This document shows positions 25,516 to 38,515 of a DNA stretch of 64,000 nucleotides, in pieces. The notes below the pieces were generated by a model, which was given only the letters and a program-made list of their open reading frames with translations, was not told where the DNA came from and made no database searches. A program made the translations under genes and the position numbers. Positions within the stretch are counted from its first letter, which is position 1. Each line of letters starts with the position of its first letter. Source of the stretch: Gonatopus flavifemur (taxonomy: Eukaryota > Arthropoda > Insecta > Hymenoptera > Dryinidae). The stretch covers positions 7,626,001 through 7,690,000 of the forward strand of contig JAFFJZ010000003.1 in assembly GCA_018340375.1 (NCBI GenBank), in the 5' to 3' direction.

Positions 25516-27024
25516 AGTTTGATTATGTACTGAAATATTCTTTCGGGTAAAATAATTCTACCCTTCGATGGCGTACATTTATCATACATCATTGGTTCTG
25601 CGAACTATTCACTAATTATGATCAATATCAAAAACGTGAATCTTCTACGCTTAACACTGAATTTTCCTCTAACTTTCTCGAACGTATTCACCACAAAATT
25701 ACCATTTCATTGAATATTCCATAAAATCTCGCATCAATGCTTGAAATCATGCGCGATACAATTATACCACGTGGCATAGCGATTAGTTCCTCCGATGATT
25801 TTTCATTTTTTGTTTTTTTTTCTCGTATGGCAAGACCGATCATTCGGTTCTATACATTATGTATAAAGTGTCTGTAGAAACCTATATATAGATTCGATTT
25901 TGTATTATATACTTTATATGTAGAATGAATGAATCATGGATATCGTATGACTTGTGTATGCAAAATATCTTGCACGTGTAAGTCTTTCATTTACTCCTTT
26001 CGATTCTACCTTCAGACTTCTGATAAAAAACCTTTATAACGTTACAAACTTGAATGTTATCCTCGCTGTTCCTGGAGTGTTGTTTTGCGGCTAGAGATTT
26101 GGTCCGAATATGTATTCAATCGAGATCGCATACCCGTGAATCACACGCATCGGAAAAGAGAATGTCTTGGTGGAATTGAACTGACTTGCGAATTTGAATG
26201 ATTCCGCTGAACGCGTACGAGGAAATACGACGAAATTCGACTCGGAAGGTCTTTGCATGGTCACAAAATGGAAGTCGGGGGAACTCATCCGAGCTTGAAT
26301 GATGCAATAAATGATTCAAAATCTGTTAGTTGGACATAAAACTCTGTTTCTGTAATATTCCATATAAAGGACACGTTGGAACTATAAACTATATATATAT
26401 CTATAATATGCTCACAAGCTTACTTCTAACTGTGTATATAAGCAATGAATTTTCATCGAGCTCACACGTGTTTCGAACTGAACTTTGGACTTCGCTCAAA
26501 TTCTCAGCAATCTCGGAAGTCCTGAAAAATTTCTAGTTCATCACAATGGATCCGCAAGTCGAATAAAGGGTTTGTATTGGTTCAAAGTTCGTCGAACTAT
26601 TTCAAAATCGGAATTCAAATATACTTCAAACACAACTGCTATTCCATCTATTACAAGTTATTTCAACACACCCTATATATAAGAATTCAGATTCCAATCC
26701 CTTTGTCTCAACTAAATGTACGATATGAGAACAGAAACAATCGTACGATGTGATAAGAGCTAGCATCGTCGTGAGTGATTTCACGAGCGATATACGAGGA
26801 TCGATTTCATATTTTATGATACTGCTGCACGATGTCAGAAATTCCACATGAATTTATATTCAACGCGCCGAAAGTTGTTGATGAATATCAACGCAGGAGA
26901 GAGTAATTCAGCACAGGACTTGGGAAATTTCCTCTCCCGGTGTTGCTAAAGAATCTCAGAATCTAACGGAATTATTCAACCACCCATTCACATTTTCATT
27001 ACCTTTTACAATGGCAACATGATT
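25516..27024. other. Gene-free stretch, nothing recognised
   Basis: AT-rich; the short frames are not protein-like. A tatatatatc run lies near 26390-26405. Confidence 0.45.
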
Positions 27025-27217
27025 CTATAATATACTGGAAAGAGCTCCAGCCAAAAATTTGTCGTTAGAGAGAGAAAAAAGCAAACCCTATTTAATCTCA
27101 TCATCTTTTCCAAAGATGCGTGTATTAAAAAGAGACATTGAATTTCACATTGACGAAATATCACCTTTTCCACCCTGTAGGGAATTCAGCCAGCGCTGTT
27201 TCCAGTATATTATATAG
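27025..27217. repeat. Candidate 193-bp element with about 22-bp terminal inverted repeats
   Basis: The left end ctataatatactggaaagag pairs with the right end gctgtttccagtatattatatag. The interior is non-coding. The short arms and lack of a recognised target duplication keep this tentative. Confidence 0.4.
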
Positions 27218-27699
27218 TGCAATGATTAAAACCTATTCTACGTTGAAAGAATTATGTTTCAACGTTCTCTAAGATTACGCATTGTATTCGAAAAGTGAAC
27301 TGGAGGCATTCCATTCCATCATTCTTTCAGTGCCCCAAAGAACGAATAAAGATCAAAATCTAGATGACATATGAATTAGAAAAAGATATACACGGTATCC
27401 AGATCCCCAGTGCAATGTACTTCAGTAGTGATCGTATCAAGAATGAAACTCCGGTATTTTTACATGTGAAAACAGATGTGGAGGAAACGTCACATTTGTA
27501 AAATACACGCATGGGATGAGTAACGTGTAGGAATCTCTTGCTACGTGACGGATCGAAACTGTGAGATATCACGTGCTGAAGCAAGAGAGGTTCCTTCTTC
27601 CATCACGTACATTACTACTTTAGTTATATTTGATATTTGTTTGTTAAATCATAAACGTATCGATCGAGTAAAATGTAATAAGATTTCTGTGTTTCTCTC
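27218..27699. other. Gene-free stretch, nothing recognised
   Basis: Unremarkable AT-rich sequence without repeat or coding signals. Confidence 0.45.
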
Positions 27700-28140
27700 G
27701 GAGAAACGTTTCTCTCTGGCTGGAAGCGATCCTTCCCTCCCCTCTGCCTCACTCCCTTTTATCTTTTCTTCTTTGAAGTTAGTTGTGGAAGTTTCCCCTT
27801 GATTCCCCTGGTCCCCCGATCTAGCCGACACCAGTAAGAGTATCCCCTCGATCCTCTCCAACTCCCCTCACCGACATCTCTCCACGATTCGTATTTTTTC
27901 CCCTCGCGTCTTTGCCCGCGGCACTACCAACCGTGCCGACCGTGCTGGCGACACCCTGTCTGGCAAGACAGGCCACGACGGACAAAAGAAGAGGAGAAGG
28001 GGAATTGCTAGAGTCGACGTTGCCACGTCCTCGGTTGCTGCGCCTACCTTCGGCCCCAAGGACAAATCCCAAAGACCGCCCTGGCCGTGCCAGCCGTCGT
28101 GGCGCGAGCGGCGACTGCCGGTCTCTCAGCTAGTCAGCTC
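27700..28140. promoter_or_regulatory. Second isolated GC-rich patch, candidate distal regulatory element of brk
   Basis: This is a sharp GC-rich block with pyrimidine-rich runs (cgatccttccctcccctctg), then CpG-rich words (gccgaccgtgctggcg, ccctggccgtgccagccgtc, gtggcgcgagcggcgactgc). It carries the second perfect silencer-consensus match (27947-27962). Open frames on both strands fit compositional bias. No splice-bounded exon or domain was recognised. Its resemblance in character to the patch at 9700-10180 suggests a shared role. Confidence 0.45.
27947..27962 (+). promoter_or_regulatory. Perfect match to the Mad/Medea/Schnurri silencer consensus (site 2)
   Basis: GGCGAC-ACCCT-GTCTG matches GRCGNC-N5-GTCTG at all constrained bases with the 5-base spacer. 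It lies about 19 kb upstream of the brk start codon, inside the second GC-rich patch. The function is inferred from the known Drosophila element. Confidence 0.5.
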
Positions 28141-30377
28141 TTGCTTCGCTTCAATCTGTTTCCTTTCAGCTTCTTTGTCTCTTTCCAACTGATATCTCCA
28201 AGAACGTTCCGTTCTTTTTATTACTTGTTTGCTCATGGCTCATAGATAACCCTCGATAGAAAAATTGCTGTACAATCTAATACTTGTATTATGTTTCAAT
28301 CAAATCATGATATTCCGCGTATATTCCGCGTAAAGAAAAGATGTATGACGAACATGATTATGTTAGTCATCGATTGTAAATTCTTCCACAAGATTGTTGG
28401 GAAGTACAGAAGTCGGATAGATAATATATTACTTTGATACGAAAGATCGTTCCAATTGTCGTTTGCCGTAAAAGGTTTTCAGATTGAAAAGGAATACGCT
28501 TCTTCATCAGATGAGGACTATATTACATTTTTTGCTGTTATGATACATGGAACTGTTATGCAGTCATTTACCCTTGAAATTTACCCTTTGATGAATGACT
28601 CTTTACACAAGAATCTCAAAATGAATTCTTCTAAATTCCAAAATGTTCCAAAAGAATTCGATTTTTCAGACATTTGCAAGTTCCGTTAAAATTCTATGAG
28701 ACTTCTTCGATAATTTCAATTCTTTTTTCAAAATTCATTTGGAATTGTTGTTTGCTGTCTGGGATCGCATGTCCAGGACACAATATATGAGAATATGATT
28801 TCTATCGGAATAATGGCGATTCGATAGATGTTTTCCAATCTAATTTCCTTTTATACGGAAAAAGAAAGTTGAATGAGTGGATCGAACGCCTACTGTGGAT
28901 AGAATCATTGTTTCGTCAACTTTTCTAACAGGCTCTTTATTCCAAACATACGTTTTTCTCATGAGTTTCTTCAACCCTGCACAGAGGAAGAAAACTTACT
29001 GTCAGTTAACTTCAGTCATGTTCTATATAGATGTTCGTGTGTAATGTCAAAGGGCAAGTTGAAATGATTAAATTGAGTGAGACTTAACATGGTTCAAGTG
29101 AAATAAACAATTCGGAGGTCACATCTTGATATTCCATACAAATGTTTGTACTTTATAGGAGTCATTTCTTTTGTATCGCGATTACGACATATTTTATATG
29201 CATTGCATATTAAAATTGTGTACCAATAGTTTTCGTAATGCGCTGTACCAATTGAACTAGTTGAAAAATTCAGTTTGATTTGTTACAACAACCCATACGG
29301 CACCAGAATACTCCGCACATTTCGACTTGCCAAGTCCTCGTCAGAAAGAAAAACCTGATGCTTATAACATTTTCTGGGAAATTTCAAATATCTTAAAAGC
29401 ATCTTAGGATGTTTAAGAAACGTGGGAAGAACGTTCAAAAGTCCGCCGATGTTTTATCGAAGTTTTCACGGAACGTTTGTTGGAAGACTCAGGTCAAAAA
29501 TAAGATACTTGATTTTCATAGAGCATTTTAAGAACAATATCAAAACGTGCTACAGTGTCTACAAATAATGTCTCCGGAACATATCTTTCTCTGTATTATA
29601 AATGAATGATCTCAAAAGGTATGAAAAACGTGCTCTTGATAACTGAAATTCATAGAATCATCGACGAAATTTCAGAATTACATTGTGAGAACTTCAGGTG
29701 TTGTCCAAAGATAATTAAGTTTGGCAAATGGAAATAAACTAGAAAATAGAATTAAGATGATTGATAAGTAACAACAAAGTATTTCTAGAAAGATCAAAAT
29801 GCGTTGAAATTCTCCTAAACGCATGAATTAATTATAAAAAATGACATTTGTCATTATAGATTCCGCTGGGAACGTACAATAAGACTTCTTTCTATAACTC
29901 CGCATCTGGAGAACGGTTAATTTTTCACCAAATGTTCAATAAAAACCGCACTGGATAATGCGTACTCCAATGTGAAATCATAATTATCCATTGAAAATGA
30001 AAAACATATCAAACAACAGTAACCACCAAAGGAGGTAGGATATTCCCACAGTTCATGATTACCGATAACAAAGCGACTGTACTTGTTTACTGTTTTTGTG
30101 GTTACGTTCACCTCAATGGCATTACCAACGCACTTTAGTGATTATGACCCCATTATTTATTGTTATGTGTTAAGAATTTTCAACATTTCATGAGAAATTT
30201 ACTCCTTCCAAGGTATTGCACTTTTTGCACTCACCGAATGCAGTATCAGCTGCAGTAAAGTTTCTTCGATCCATACAAATTGTACCTCATCTATCATCAT
30301 AGCTGTTAATTCGTCATTGCCTTCGTCGGACATATTTTCCCTGATAACACACGAAGAATTCTTCATCAAAAACAAAA
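28141..30377. other. Gene-free stretch, nothing recognised
   Basis: AT-rich, and frames of at most about 75 codons without protein character. The segment at about 29340-29480 has repeated gtttaagaaacg, gaacgtt-type words but no clear structure. Confidence 0.45.
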
Positions 30378-30515
30378 ATTCATAGAAAGCTTTAGAGGAG
30401 TTCAATGTTTGGCACATTAACGAGTTCTATGAGTGTACTAAAACGATACTTCCAGCATTCTCAAAGAACTCGTCAATGTCCCAAACATTGAACTCCTCTA
30501 GAGCTCTCTATGAAT
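30378..30515. repeat. Long near-perfect hairpin, about 51-bp arms
   Basis: The left arm, 30378-30428 (attcatagaaagctttagag, gagttcaatgtttggcacat, taacgagttct), pairs with the right arm, 30465-30515, with only about six mismatches by hand comparison. The loop is about 36 bases. It could be a short MITE or, if transcribed, a source of a double-stranded small-RNA precursor. Nothing here separates these options. Confidence 0.7.
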
Positions 30516-32689
30516 TCATCAGTTCGAAAAGAGTTATCAACATATTTCGCTACAGTTGAGTGAAAACTGCATTCCATTTGTAATAGCACGTGTCTAGGAA
30601 TATTTAGAATATTAAAAATCTTGTATTTTGAATAATTTTCAGGCTCTTGGAATGATTTGAATTTTTACCCCTTTCCTTTACACGCTAGGAGGTAACCACC
30701 CGTGGCTCGAATTAGATGCTCTGGGTCTTTTGTGGTTCGGAAGGTGTGAGTATATAATAGAACACGCATTCCGATGGGTAGAATTTTTAATATTCCAACA
30801 ACTCAAATAGAAATAATTTGTGGTATTCCTTAAGTCTTATCAGAGGCTGAACGAAACCTAGACGAAAGTTGGGGATCGCACAAATTAGAACATAAATTTT
30901 GAATGCACAATTTGTATTTCCGCTTGAAAATCATCTGGTTACAGTTTGAATTTCAGCTGAATGATTTTCACAGTATAAATATTCATGGAGTTTGGAGTAT
31001 CATTCGATATTCTTCTCCATGCACTTTTAACGAACGTTAATTACGTACAAGAAATGAGACATACGATCAAAGGAGCAATATCGCATAATATTTTAAATTG
31101 CCTAAAGAAAAATCTCAAGGTAAATACTTTGATGGAATTACTCGGGGATAGTATCGTTTCTCACATCGCATTAAATTATTTTATTCCTTTCATAAATTTC
31201 TCTTATAGCAGTTTTCAAGACCTACATGGTGTAATTCGATTATAATTAATTCTGTTCTCAAATTATCAACGGCAAGGATCTTTACGTACGTAATTTATGA
31301 GACATCGATCTACTAGAAATTGGCTTATAAGCATCATTTAGACACTCTAAATATACATTTCATGTCCCAATTTTTACCTCATATACTATTTGGTATCGGA
31401 TTTAAGTATTAAAAGTAGGATGTCGAAGTGAGGAGTCTTATTGCCGAAGGAAAATGGATATCGAATGAATTCGATTGAATACCGATACATACGCACAGAA
31501 AGTTACTTTATTGTTGCGGAAAGAACCTTGGGTATGCGATAGTTTGCCACAATTCTCCTTAAAATTCAAATGCGAGGTCATCGGAAAATACAGAGTTGTA
31601 CTTTATATTTTACAGGTCAGGGTACCCGGATCTGGGTTTTTGGGATCTTCTTATTGGTTATTCTTTTCGAACAAGTTACGTGATTGATCCATCCCGTTCA
31701 AATTCCCTGACCGCTGCCCTGTTAAAAAAATATTTGGAAGGAATGGCCCTGGAAATTCTATGCGTCTCACTGGGCGTTCTATTCAACGCAAATTTGTGAT
31801 TGATCAATTCCGTTTCAATTTCCAGAATGTGGTCACCCTGAATTTCTAACCGGATTTCCAGGAACAATAACCGTTCAAAGTCTTACGACAATTCTTTGCG
31901 AGACTCTGGACAGGGATTTTCAGCAGAGTGGACATCTTGTTTGTAATCTCTCCACATGAATTTTTCTCTATGTGATGAACGTTTATATGTATAGCTTCAT
32001 ATTATTCGGATAACTTTCAATATAACTGATGTGAGATAAACGTAATTTCCTGTTTATCATTGTCATAGATTCAAATATATCAAATATGTTCCATATCTAA
32101 TTCACGCGTGATGTATTCATTAAATTCTTCTGAAGTTTACAGCATAACATCATGGAACAGAGAAAAAGAGAAATTTTCTTAAATGCTTAATACATGTTTA
32201 CTGATTTTCAATTTAACATACATTTATGTACAGTACAAATGTTGGATTGAAGTTACGTTTCATGATGTATTCGAAACAGTGAATATACGTACAATACATA
32301 CATTTGTCATACAATTCTATTCCTTTAGGGAACATCCTCTCTAATGCATACCATTGGTGATGTTAGAGAATTGTTTTCAATAGAATACTTCCTGTACCAA
32401 TACATCAAGTGAGTATTGAAGTAATTAGGAAGAGCATGATTAAGGAGAAGTAAAATAGTAAAAATAACTTTCAGGAATGATTCCTTACGATCTGAAACTT
32501 CTTTTTATTCTTATTGTTGAACTTTCAACGTTCTCCAACCGAACATCACGATACGACATAAGAAATTCATATGAAAAATTATATGAAATTTGAATCAAAG
32601 CAAAATAAATTGTTACTTCACAGATTTCAAATATTGTTTAAATTTCTTAAATCTCAATGACAAAATGTCGGGAATTTCACCCGATTTCG
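30516..32689. other. Gene-free stretch, nothing recognised
   Basis: One + strand frame at 30985-31245 (86 codons) is moderately protein-like (FDILLHALLTNVNYVQEMRH) but has no recognised domain, and no splice or Kozak context convinces me. The rest is featureless. Confidence 0.4.
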
Positions 32690-33010
32690 AAAGATTCCTA
32701 AAGTCATATATAATAATTATATATACTGCACTGAGCTGCATATAAATTATATATTATTTTGAAAATTTTCTCTACCCATGTGGAAGAATTCTTAGAATTA
32801 TATATAATTTATGTATAATTACATTAAAATTATACATATACTATATTGAATTGTATAAAAATTATATACAATGTCGAAAATTTGTCTACATGAGTAGTGT
32901 ATAAATATTTTATATACAATTGATGCATAGTTTTTATCACAGTTTCATATAGTGAAATATCATGCATCGAGTCGAAAAATCTTTGAAATTATATGTAATT
33001 CTTATAATTC
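32690..33010. repeat. AT-rich repeat block, attatatataatttt family
   Basis: Three or four repetitions of a roughly 90-base theme: aattatatatactgc or aattatacatatactata, then aaattatatattattttgaa, then aaattttctctacccatg or aatttgtctacatgag. The cores match those at 15060-15190 and 44640-44735. Non-coding. Confidence 0.5.
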
Positions 33011-33212
33011 ATATCATAGAGCCATGGAAGAGTAGTTGAAACCATTGGCGTGATAATAAACAAACCACCGGCCCTCCAAAAAATTCGCCCTCTCATCAAA
33101 GGTATACAGCAAAGATTACACGTGGTCTTTTTCTATACATATATCCTGAATTTTGCAATTTCACTACCAAGAATTTTCGATAATATCGCATGGAAAATCA
33201 CTGATCGAATTT

Positions 33213-33340
33213 TTTTCCGCTGAGAAAAAAAAGTAATAGAGACAAAATAACTTGAACCAATGAAATATCATTCGAATGAATAAAATTTCATTGACCCATA
33301 GAAAATATTTTATAGACAACATTGGCCCGTTATCGTTGAG
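33213..33340. repeat. Diverged relative of the MITE at position 1
   Basis: gctgagaaaaaaaagtaata, gagacaaaata at one end and atagaaaatattttatagac, aacattgg at the other match the element at 1-197. Frames across it are not coding. Confidence 0.5.
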
Positions 33341-35859
33341 GCACTTCACACTTCGATTTTCTCCGAAAGATCGACCATCGGTTGTAACAAAAATGCCGAG
33401 AGATGCCAATTCGAAGCGTATGTTCGTTAACATTTATTCAAGTTCAAGTGCATAAAAAGATCAAGGTTGGACATTATGAGAAATCAAATGCAACTCCTTA
33501 TCAATCATGCGTCTTGACACATTTTCAAAACAACGTCCAATATGAGATTAACTGAAGTAAACAGGCGCCATGATTAACCTAATGGAGATATTTTTACTCC
33601 CAGATTTGGAAATTATTTGTGTGATATTAGTGATATTAACTCATCGGACCATACATTGTCAAGTATTATAAAATCACTCAACGGATATGTGAAATCAGAA
33701 TTCTTCGTATGTATTCGATGTAAACATTCTATTGATGATATTTTGTTGGAGATATTTGACCGTGGGAGAACGTTCTTCGAACGTTTCAAGAGATATCGAA
33801 GAAAGTGCTTCAATGGAACAACAGAGAATTGTTTTTACCCGATAGGGGGGTTATTATTTTATTCATTTCACATTGTGGAATATTCGTTGCGTCAGAACAA
33901 TGAGTTTTTGCATATCATTTGCAGGTAGAGTAAAATCATTCATCATAGACTCTTGTTTTTGAAAATCTCGTCCACTGCTATCTTCTACTATTGGTGATTA
34001 ATGAAATTGATTGTTTTATACATCAAAAAATATGTAGAATTCTTATTCTGTGAACTATTTATGAGAAGTTAGAATAGTTTCGACAAAAGAAGATGGAAAA
34101 CTGCCATCATTACCATGTTCCGGATTGTTCCAATGTTTATAAACTCTTTTGCAATTGAATTCGATAACTTGACAGTTCCGAGCACACAGGGGTGCCTTAC
34201 CGAATAAAGATTTCATATTCAGAGATATCCTTTACATGAGTTCAACGTGTCTTACGCAACTTGTTCAGTTGACTTTCAGACTCATAAACATCACTTTTTC
34301 ATCAAAAAATGATTGGTGAGTTATCTTCATGATATTATTTGAGATGCGTTATAAGCGGAATAAAGATTTGACTTATTCGAGAGATATCTATGACAGGGGT
34401 GGGCGATGTTTGATAGAATCGGGATTTTTATATCCACTTTTTATCGAATTGATGATGATTTTTAATTGATTCATCTGCATTTTCTCATCAATTATCTTTC
34501 TTGTTACAACCAGGTTCTCGGATGACTCTGATTCAAATCCAAAGCATCCACAAAAGCAAAAAATCCTTACAAAGTCTTTGTCTCCTTCGTCGTTAGATCA
34601 ACCGATAATTCACCAAAAGTGAATAATACTCAGCGATTTCTCAACCTTTTGAAACCAAAACAAATTTCACCCCGTGCTCAATGGAGTTCTGAAAGCATTG
34701 TCTTGTCAGCAATAAAGTTCTGTCAGATCGTGCCAGAGGCAATGATTTCAGCTCACAATCCTTGGATTCTTTTTCTCTTATTTTATCTTGTTGAACATAA
34801 AATCTGTAAAGGATTCATCAGAATACAACGACGCGAACCTTTAAGCCTATTTTATGACACACTTACTTGAACAAAAAATCTCAAGACTGCATCCCAATCC
34901 AACCAAGAGATACTTTCCATAGACTCGTTAAAGCCTACACGTGAGTTTTCGCGAATCAATTCAACTCGCAGACTGTTGCCTTGAATTTTTTTTATTGACT
35001 TTTCAAGAAGAGTATTCCAAAAGATCAATGACGAGTCTTTCGTCATTGTCTATAGATGCATTTCATTCAATATAAATAAACTGTATGAATTTTTTCCTCA
35101 ATTTATTCTCGAAAGATTCAAATCTCGCAAAAAGTCTACCAACGGTCGAGCAATTTATGACACTCTTCCTAAGAACTCGAATCTAATTTTGTTCTCGATA
35201 AATAGACACAAAGTATCACAAGAAATCGTTGACTGAATCAATATCGACGTGTAGCGAATACATCAGTGGGTAGTTATTTTGTGAAACAATTATAGTTTAT
35301 TCCGATGTATGTTTTACAGGATATCAGCGATGTAACGTCCCCGGTTTCAGTTCAACTCGTTGAGCGTTGAAATCGATTAAGATTTGGCAAGAAAATTGTC
35401 AGATCTTCGATAGAACTTGACTAGATCTGATATGTTTTCTCTTGAAAAAGTCTATCTATAAATCATCAAATATACTATGAAAGAAATTAGTTGTAAAAAT
35501 CGGAAGTGAATTTCTCAATCAAGTACTGAAAATTCAATGGATTTGCGATTCGAAAAATTCAAAGAAAAGTTATTCTAAAAGATTGTTTAAAATAAAAATG
35601 AATAATATGATACACCGGATAAAAAGATGGACGAAAATAATTTTCAAAGATATCAAACAAAGTGCGGAAGAATTCACAACGATCCGTTTAAAGCGTCTTT
35701 ATCTTTTGTAAGAGCATGAAAGATTTATTACATCAAGAAAGCATTGAAAGCAACTCAAACATTTGTTGAGGTCACTTGTGCCAAGATTGAGATAACGCCT
35801 TGCACCGAGAAAATATTCCATTAAAAATTACCGTGTACCATTGAGTCGTGACATCACGT
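33341..35859. other. Gene-free stretch, nothing recognised
   Basis: A frame at 33617-33928 (103 codons, +) is mirrored by an open frame on the other strand, which suggests low stop density and not a gene. No domain was recognised elsewhere. Confidence 0.4.
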
Positions 35860-35864
35860 TGACA

Positions 35865-35936
35865 CTGATGGGAAAAATTACAGAGTGATCACGCGTAAAT
35901 GCACTGTAATTTTTTCATAAATCCTGACATAGCGCT
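35865..35936. repeat. Repeat fragment with paired aaaattaca / tgtaatttttt ends (copy 1)
   Basis: gggaaaaattacagagtgat and gcactgtaattttttcataa recur at about 39272-39320 (gattacactgtaattttttc) and at about 41548-41605 (gaaaaattacactgtgtttt, gtgattacactataattttg). This defines a dispersed short family with a self-complementary core. Confidence 0.5.
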
Positions 35937-38303
35937 ACACAATAATTTCTGATGCAATTTTATTTTCTTCGTATACACAATTTAGAACAGTTATATAGCT
36001 CACGATAACTGTGCTGAATCTTTTGATGAGTATATTACAAAATCCCATATGTATTCAATCCGCCAACTCCCACAAAACAATTAAGAAAAAAAAAACCCCC
36101 CCATAAAATAAGCGGTTTCGTTTTTCCAAACAAAATTTTGTTGGAAGTAGGAATATAAATTAGGACTGAATTGTGGTTTAGCACCATATTACTTGGAGCC
36201 CTTCAAATGAGCCGCATATGAGAATAAAAGCGTTAGAATTATACCTAAGAAATTCTCACGGTACATTAATCACGTGTTTTGTGGGATGTTTTTTAACGCT
36301 AAAACGATTCTCAAAATCAAGGAAGAGGTCCTCTACCTATAACCAGTTCCACATCCGATATTAAATATATACGATGAGAAATGCTTGGAAGAGGAATGCC
36401 AAAAATTTCAACGTGGAATTGACACAGTGAGATCTTCAAATTTTCATAGGAATCCTTTCGTATCTAATGATTTACGCATAATTAAATTCACAGTGATATA
36501 CGATGATTGAAAAACAAATTGAACCCTGGAGCAGTTGTTGCTGGAATTTCCAACCTGGGGTATCAGATTTCAATAGAAAACCGCTTTCCTTGAGTTTATT
36601 CGGAATTCTAGGGTTGAAAAACGGGAAAAAAACATTCACGTTGTGCTTACGTTCGATTGATCATCCAACAAAAACATTGTCTAAAATATTGAAATGGTAC
36701 AAAGTGATGTTACAATGATTGAGGATTCCTGATTCATTACGACTCAACATAGCAATCTCTTTCTTCCTCTCGCTTGTGTTACACCTCCTTTACCTGTCAT
36801 GTTAGAGATAGATTGGCAAGATAGCCGATGCTAGAAGAAATACCTGAACGATGAGTCTGACCAACCCATACATACCTGGAAGAAGGAAAAGGTCGTCTAC
36901 AGGTGTCCCTATACGCGCTTATATATACATACACGTGGTGTGGCCTCGCATACACCGTGTGTCCATTTGAAAATTACATCTCGGATAATGTAGTTTTCGA
37001 AGATACGTTGTTTTCGAGCGAACACAGGGTATAGTTGTATATAATTCAAGCATTCGAAAGAGGTCCTTCTTCCTTTCCTTCTATTCCAGTCCATTCCATT
37101 CCGTGGTTAAGAATAGCCTCTAGGATTCTGAGAATCAAATCGTGGAGGGTAAAGAAAAGAGAAGGAAGGAAGGGAAGGAAGGTTGTTCGAGGATTCGGAG
37201 AACTTGCGATCGAGAAACCAGCAACTCCTCTAAGCTTGCTTAGAGAAGTTACTTGTGGCACGAATCGTGGAAAATTTACGATACTCCCATCTCGAGTCAG
37301 ACTTTCCGTCTCCTTCTTTCTTCTATTCTTTTGTAGAGGTGACTCGCTTGCGTCATTGCCTCTGAGGCAAGCGAGCGAAGTCAGCCGTACAGGTCTTTCT
37401 ACACATATTTATACTTGTTTGTGAATGTATATATATATATATCTGACTACCTACTCTCTGTGGGTAAATGTGTGTACAGAGGGGTGGAGGAGAAGGAGGG
37501 AAAGAGAGATAGGAGGAAGAAAGAGAAAGATAAAAGGAGAAAGGATATGGCAACGTTGCTCGCTGGTGTACTGGTAGCTAAACATATTAACTGTCGGCTC
37601 ACGCCACAAAAACAACATGATCTCATTCCGCTCGGCTTATGTAGTCATACAGTCGCATATACTACGCTCTACGTTCTACGTTCTACGCTCTACGCTCACT
37701 TCTATGCTATTCCAATCTAACGCTACACTCTCATTTTAATTTGAGCAGAATGAAAAAGAAATGATCTTGTTTTATTTCAAGCTGGTCATAAAAATGTCTT
37801 CCTACGATAAAAAGTAACGGTTAGGTTCCATAGTATAGGGAAGATAAAGTTTAGGGAGGAGGACAATACCGATCGTATTGGATCGTATTACCCCACAATT
37901 CGATCCAGGAAAATAGTAGGTATGTAACGTGTAGGTGTTCCGATTAACTTCGACCCTAATACCAAGAGAGTATACCATTACCAGAAAGCTGACACGGCTA
38001 CGAACACTTTTCCTGGAATTACAAGGAGGCGAAATACCCCTCCTCGCTCAGCTCTTTAAACTACTCCTTAGAAGCGGTAACTGCAATTACGGTAATCGTA
38101 TCACAAACTTCTCGTACTATACATATACCGTGATGTACTTGTACCTCGTGGCGTTTATAAAGCCAGCCAGTTCTCAATGAATCGAAGCGATACTATATCT
38201 TCATCATTATTTTCTCATGCTAGCCAAATGAAGAGTTTTTTATCAAGGCTTGATGAAGATTGAGCAGTGAATATTTTCGGCGATGCATCAGATTTTTTAC
38301 TGT
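35937..38303. other. Gene-free stretch with a GC-richer segment and small repeats
   Basis: The region at about 36900-37720 is less AT-rich. It contains a purine-rich run (gaaggaaggaagggaaggaa, about 37161), a hairpin at 37341-37382 (gactcgcttgcg, tgcctctgaggcaagcgag, cgaagtc), a TA microsatellite at about 37431 and a short array of 7-base ctacgct/ctacgtt units at about 37668-37700. No coding exon was recognised. The site at about 37303 (cagactttccgtctcc) misses the silencer consensus by one base. Confidence 0.45.
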
Positions 38304-38515
38304 CAACCGAGAGAAGTGGAATGTTATGGTTACCACGTACAAACGGTAATTGAGGGACAGCTTTGCGATTTTCGAGAATCGTAGCAATTTTTATACACAT
38401 GGGAACGGTTACCATTCGCATGAAGATGGATACCAAATAACATGGTCGACATCGTCAATCTGTCACTCGACTACCATCTGCGCATGGCAATGATTACATT
38501 CCACTTCTCTCAGTG
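38304..38515. repeat. MITE with about 28-bp ends, CGAGAGAAGTGGAATG...CTCTCAGTG
   Basis: The left end cgagagaagtggaatgttat, ggttacca pairs with the right end tggcaatgattacattccac, ttctctcagtg, followed by TA. An inner pair ggttaccacg / ggttaccattcg is also present. The element has CACTGAGAGAA-type termini like MITE B. Confidence 0.6.

Noticed and set aside
33613..33928. 103-codon + strand frame with an overlapping minus-strand frame
   Set aside because: Both strands are open over the same bases, and neither resembles a protein family.
37302..37317. Further silencer element, CAGAC-TTTCC-GTCTCC
   Set aside because: It has one mismatch at a constrained base (T for G) of the reverse consensus, so it was not counted with the perfect sites.
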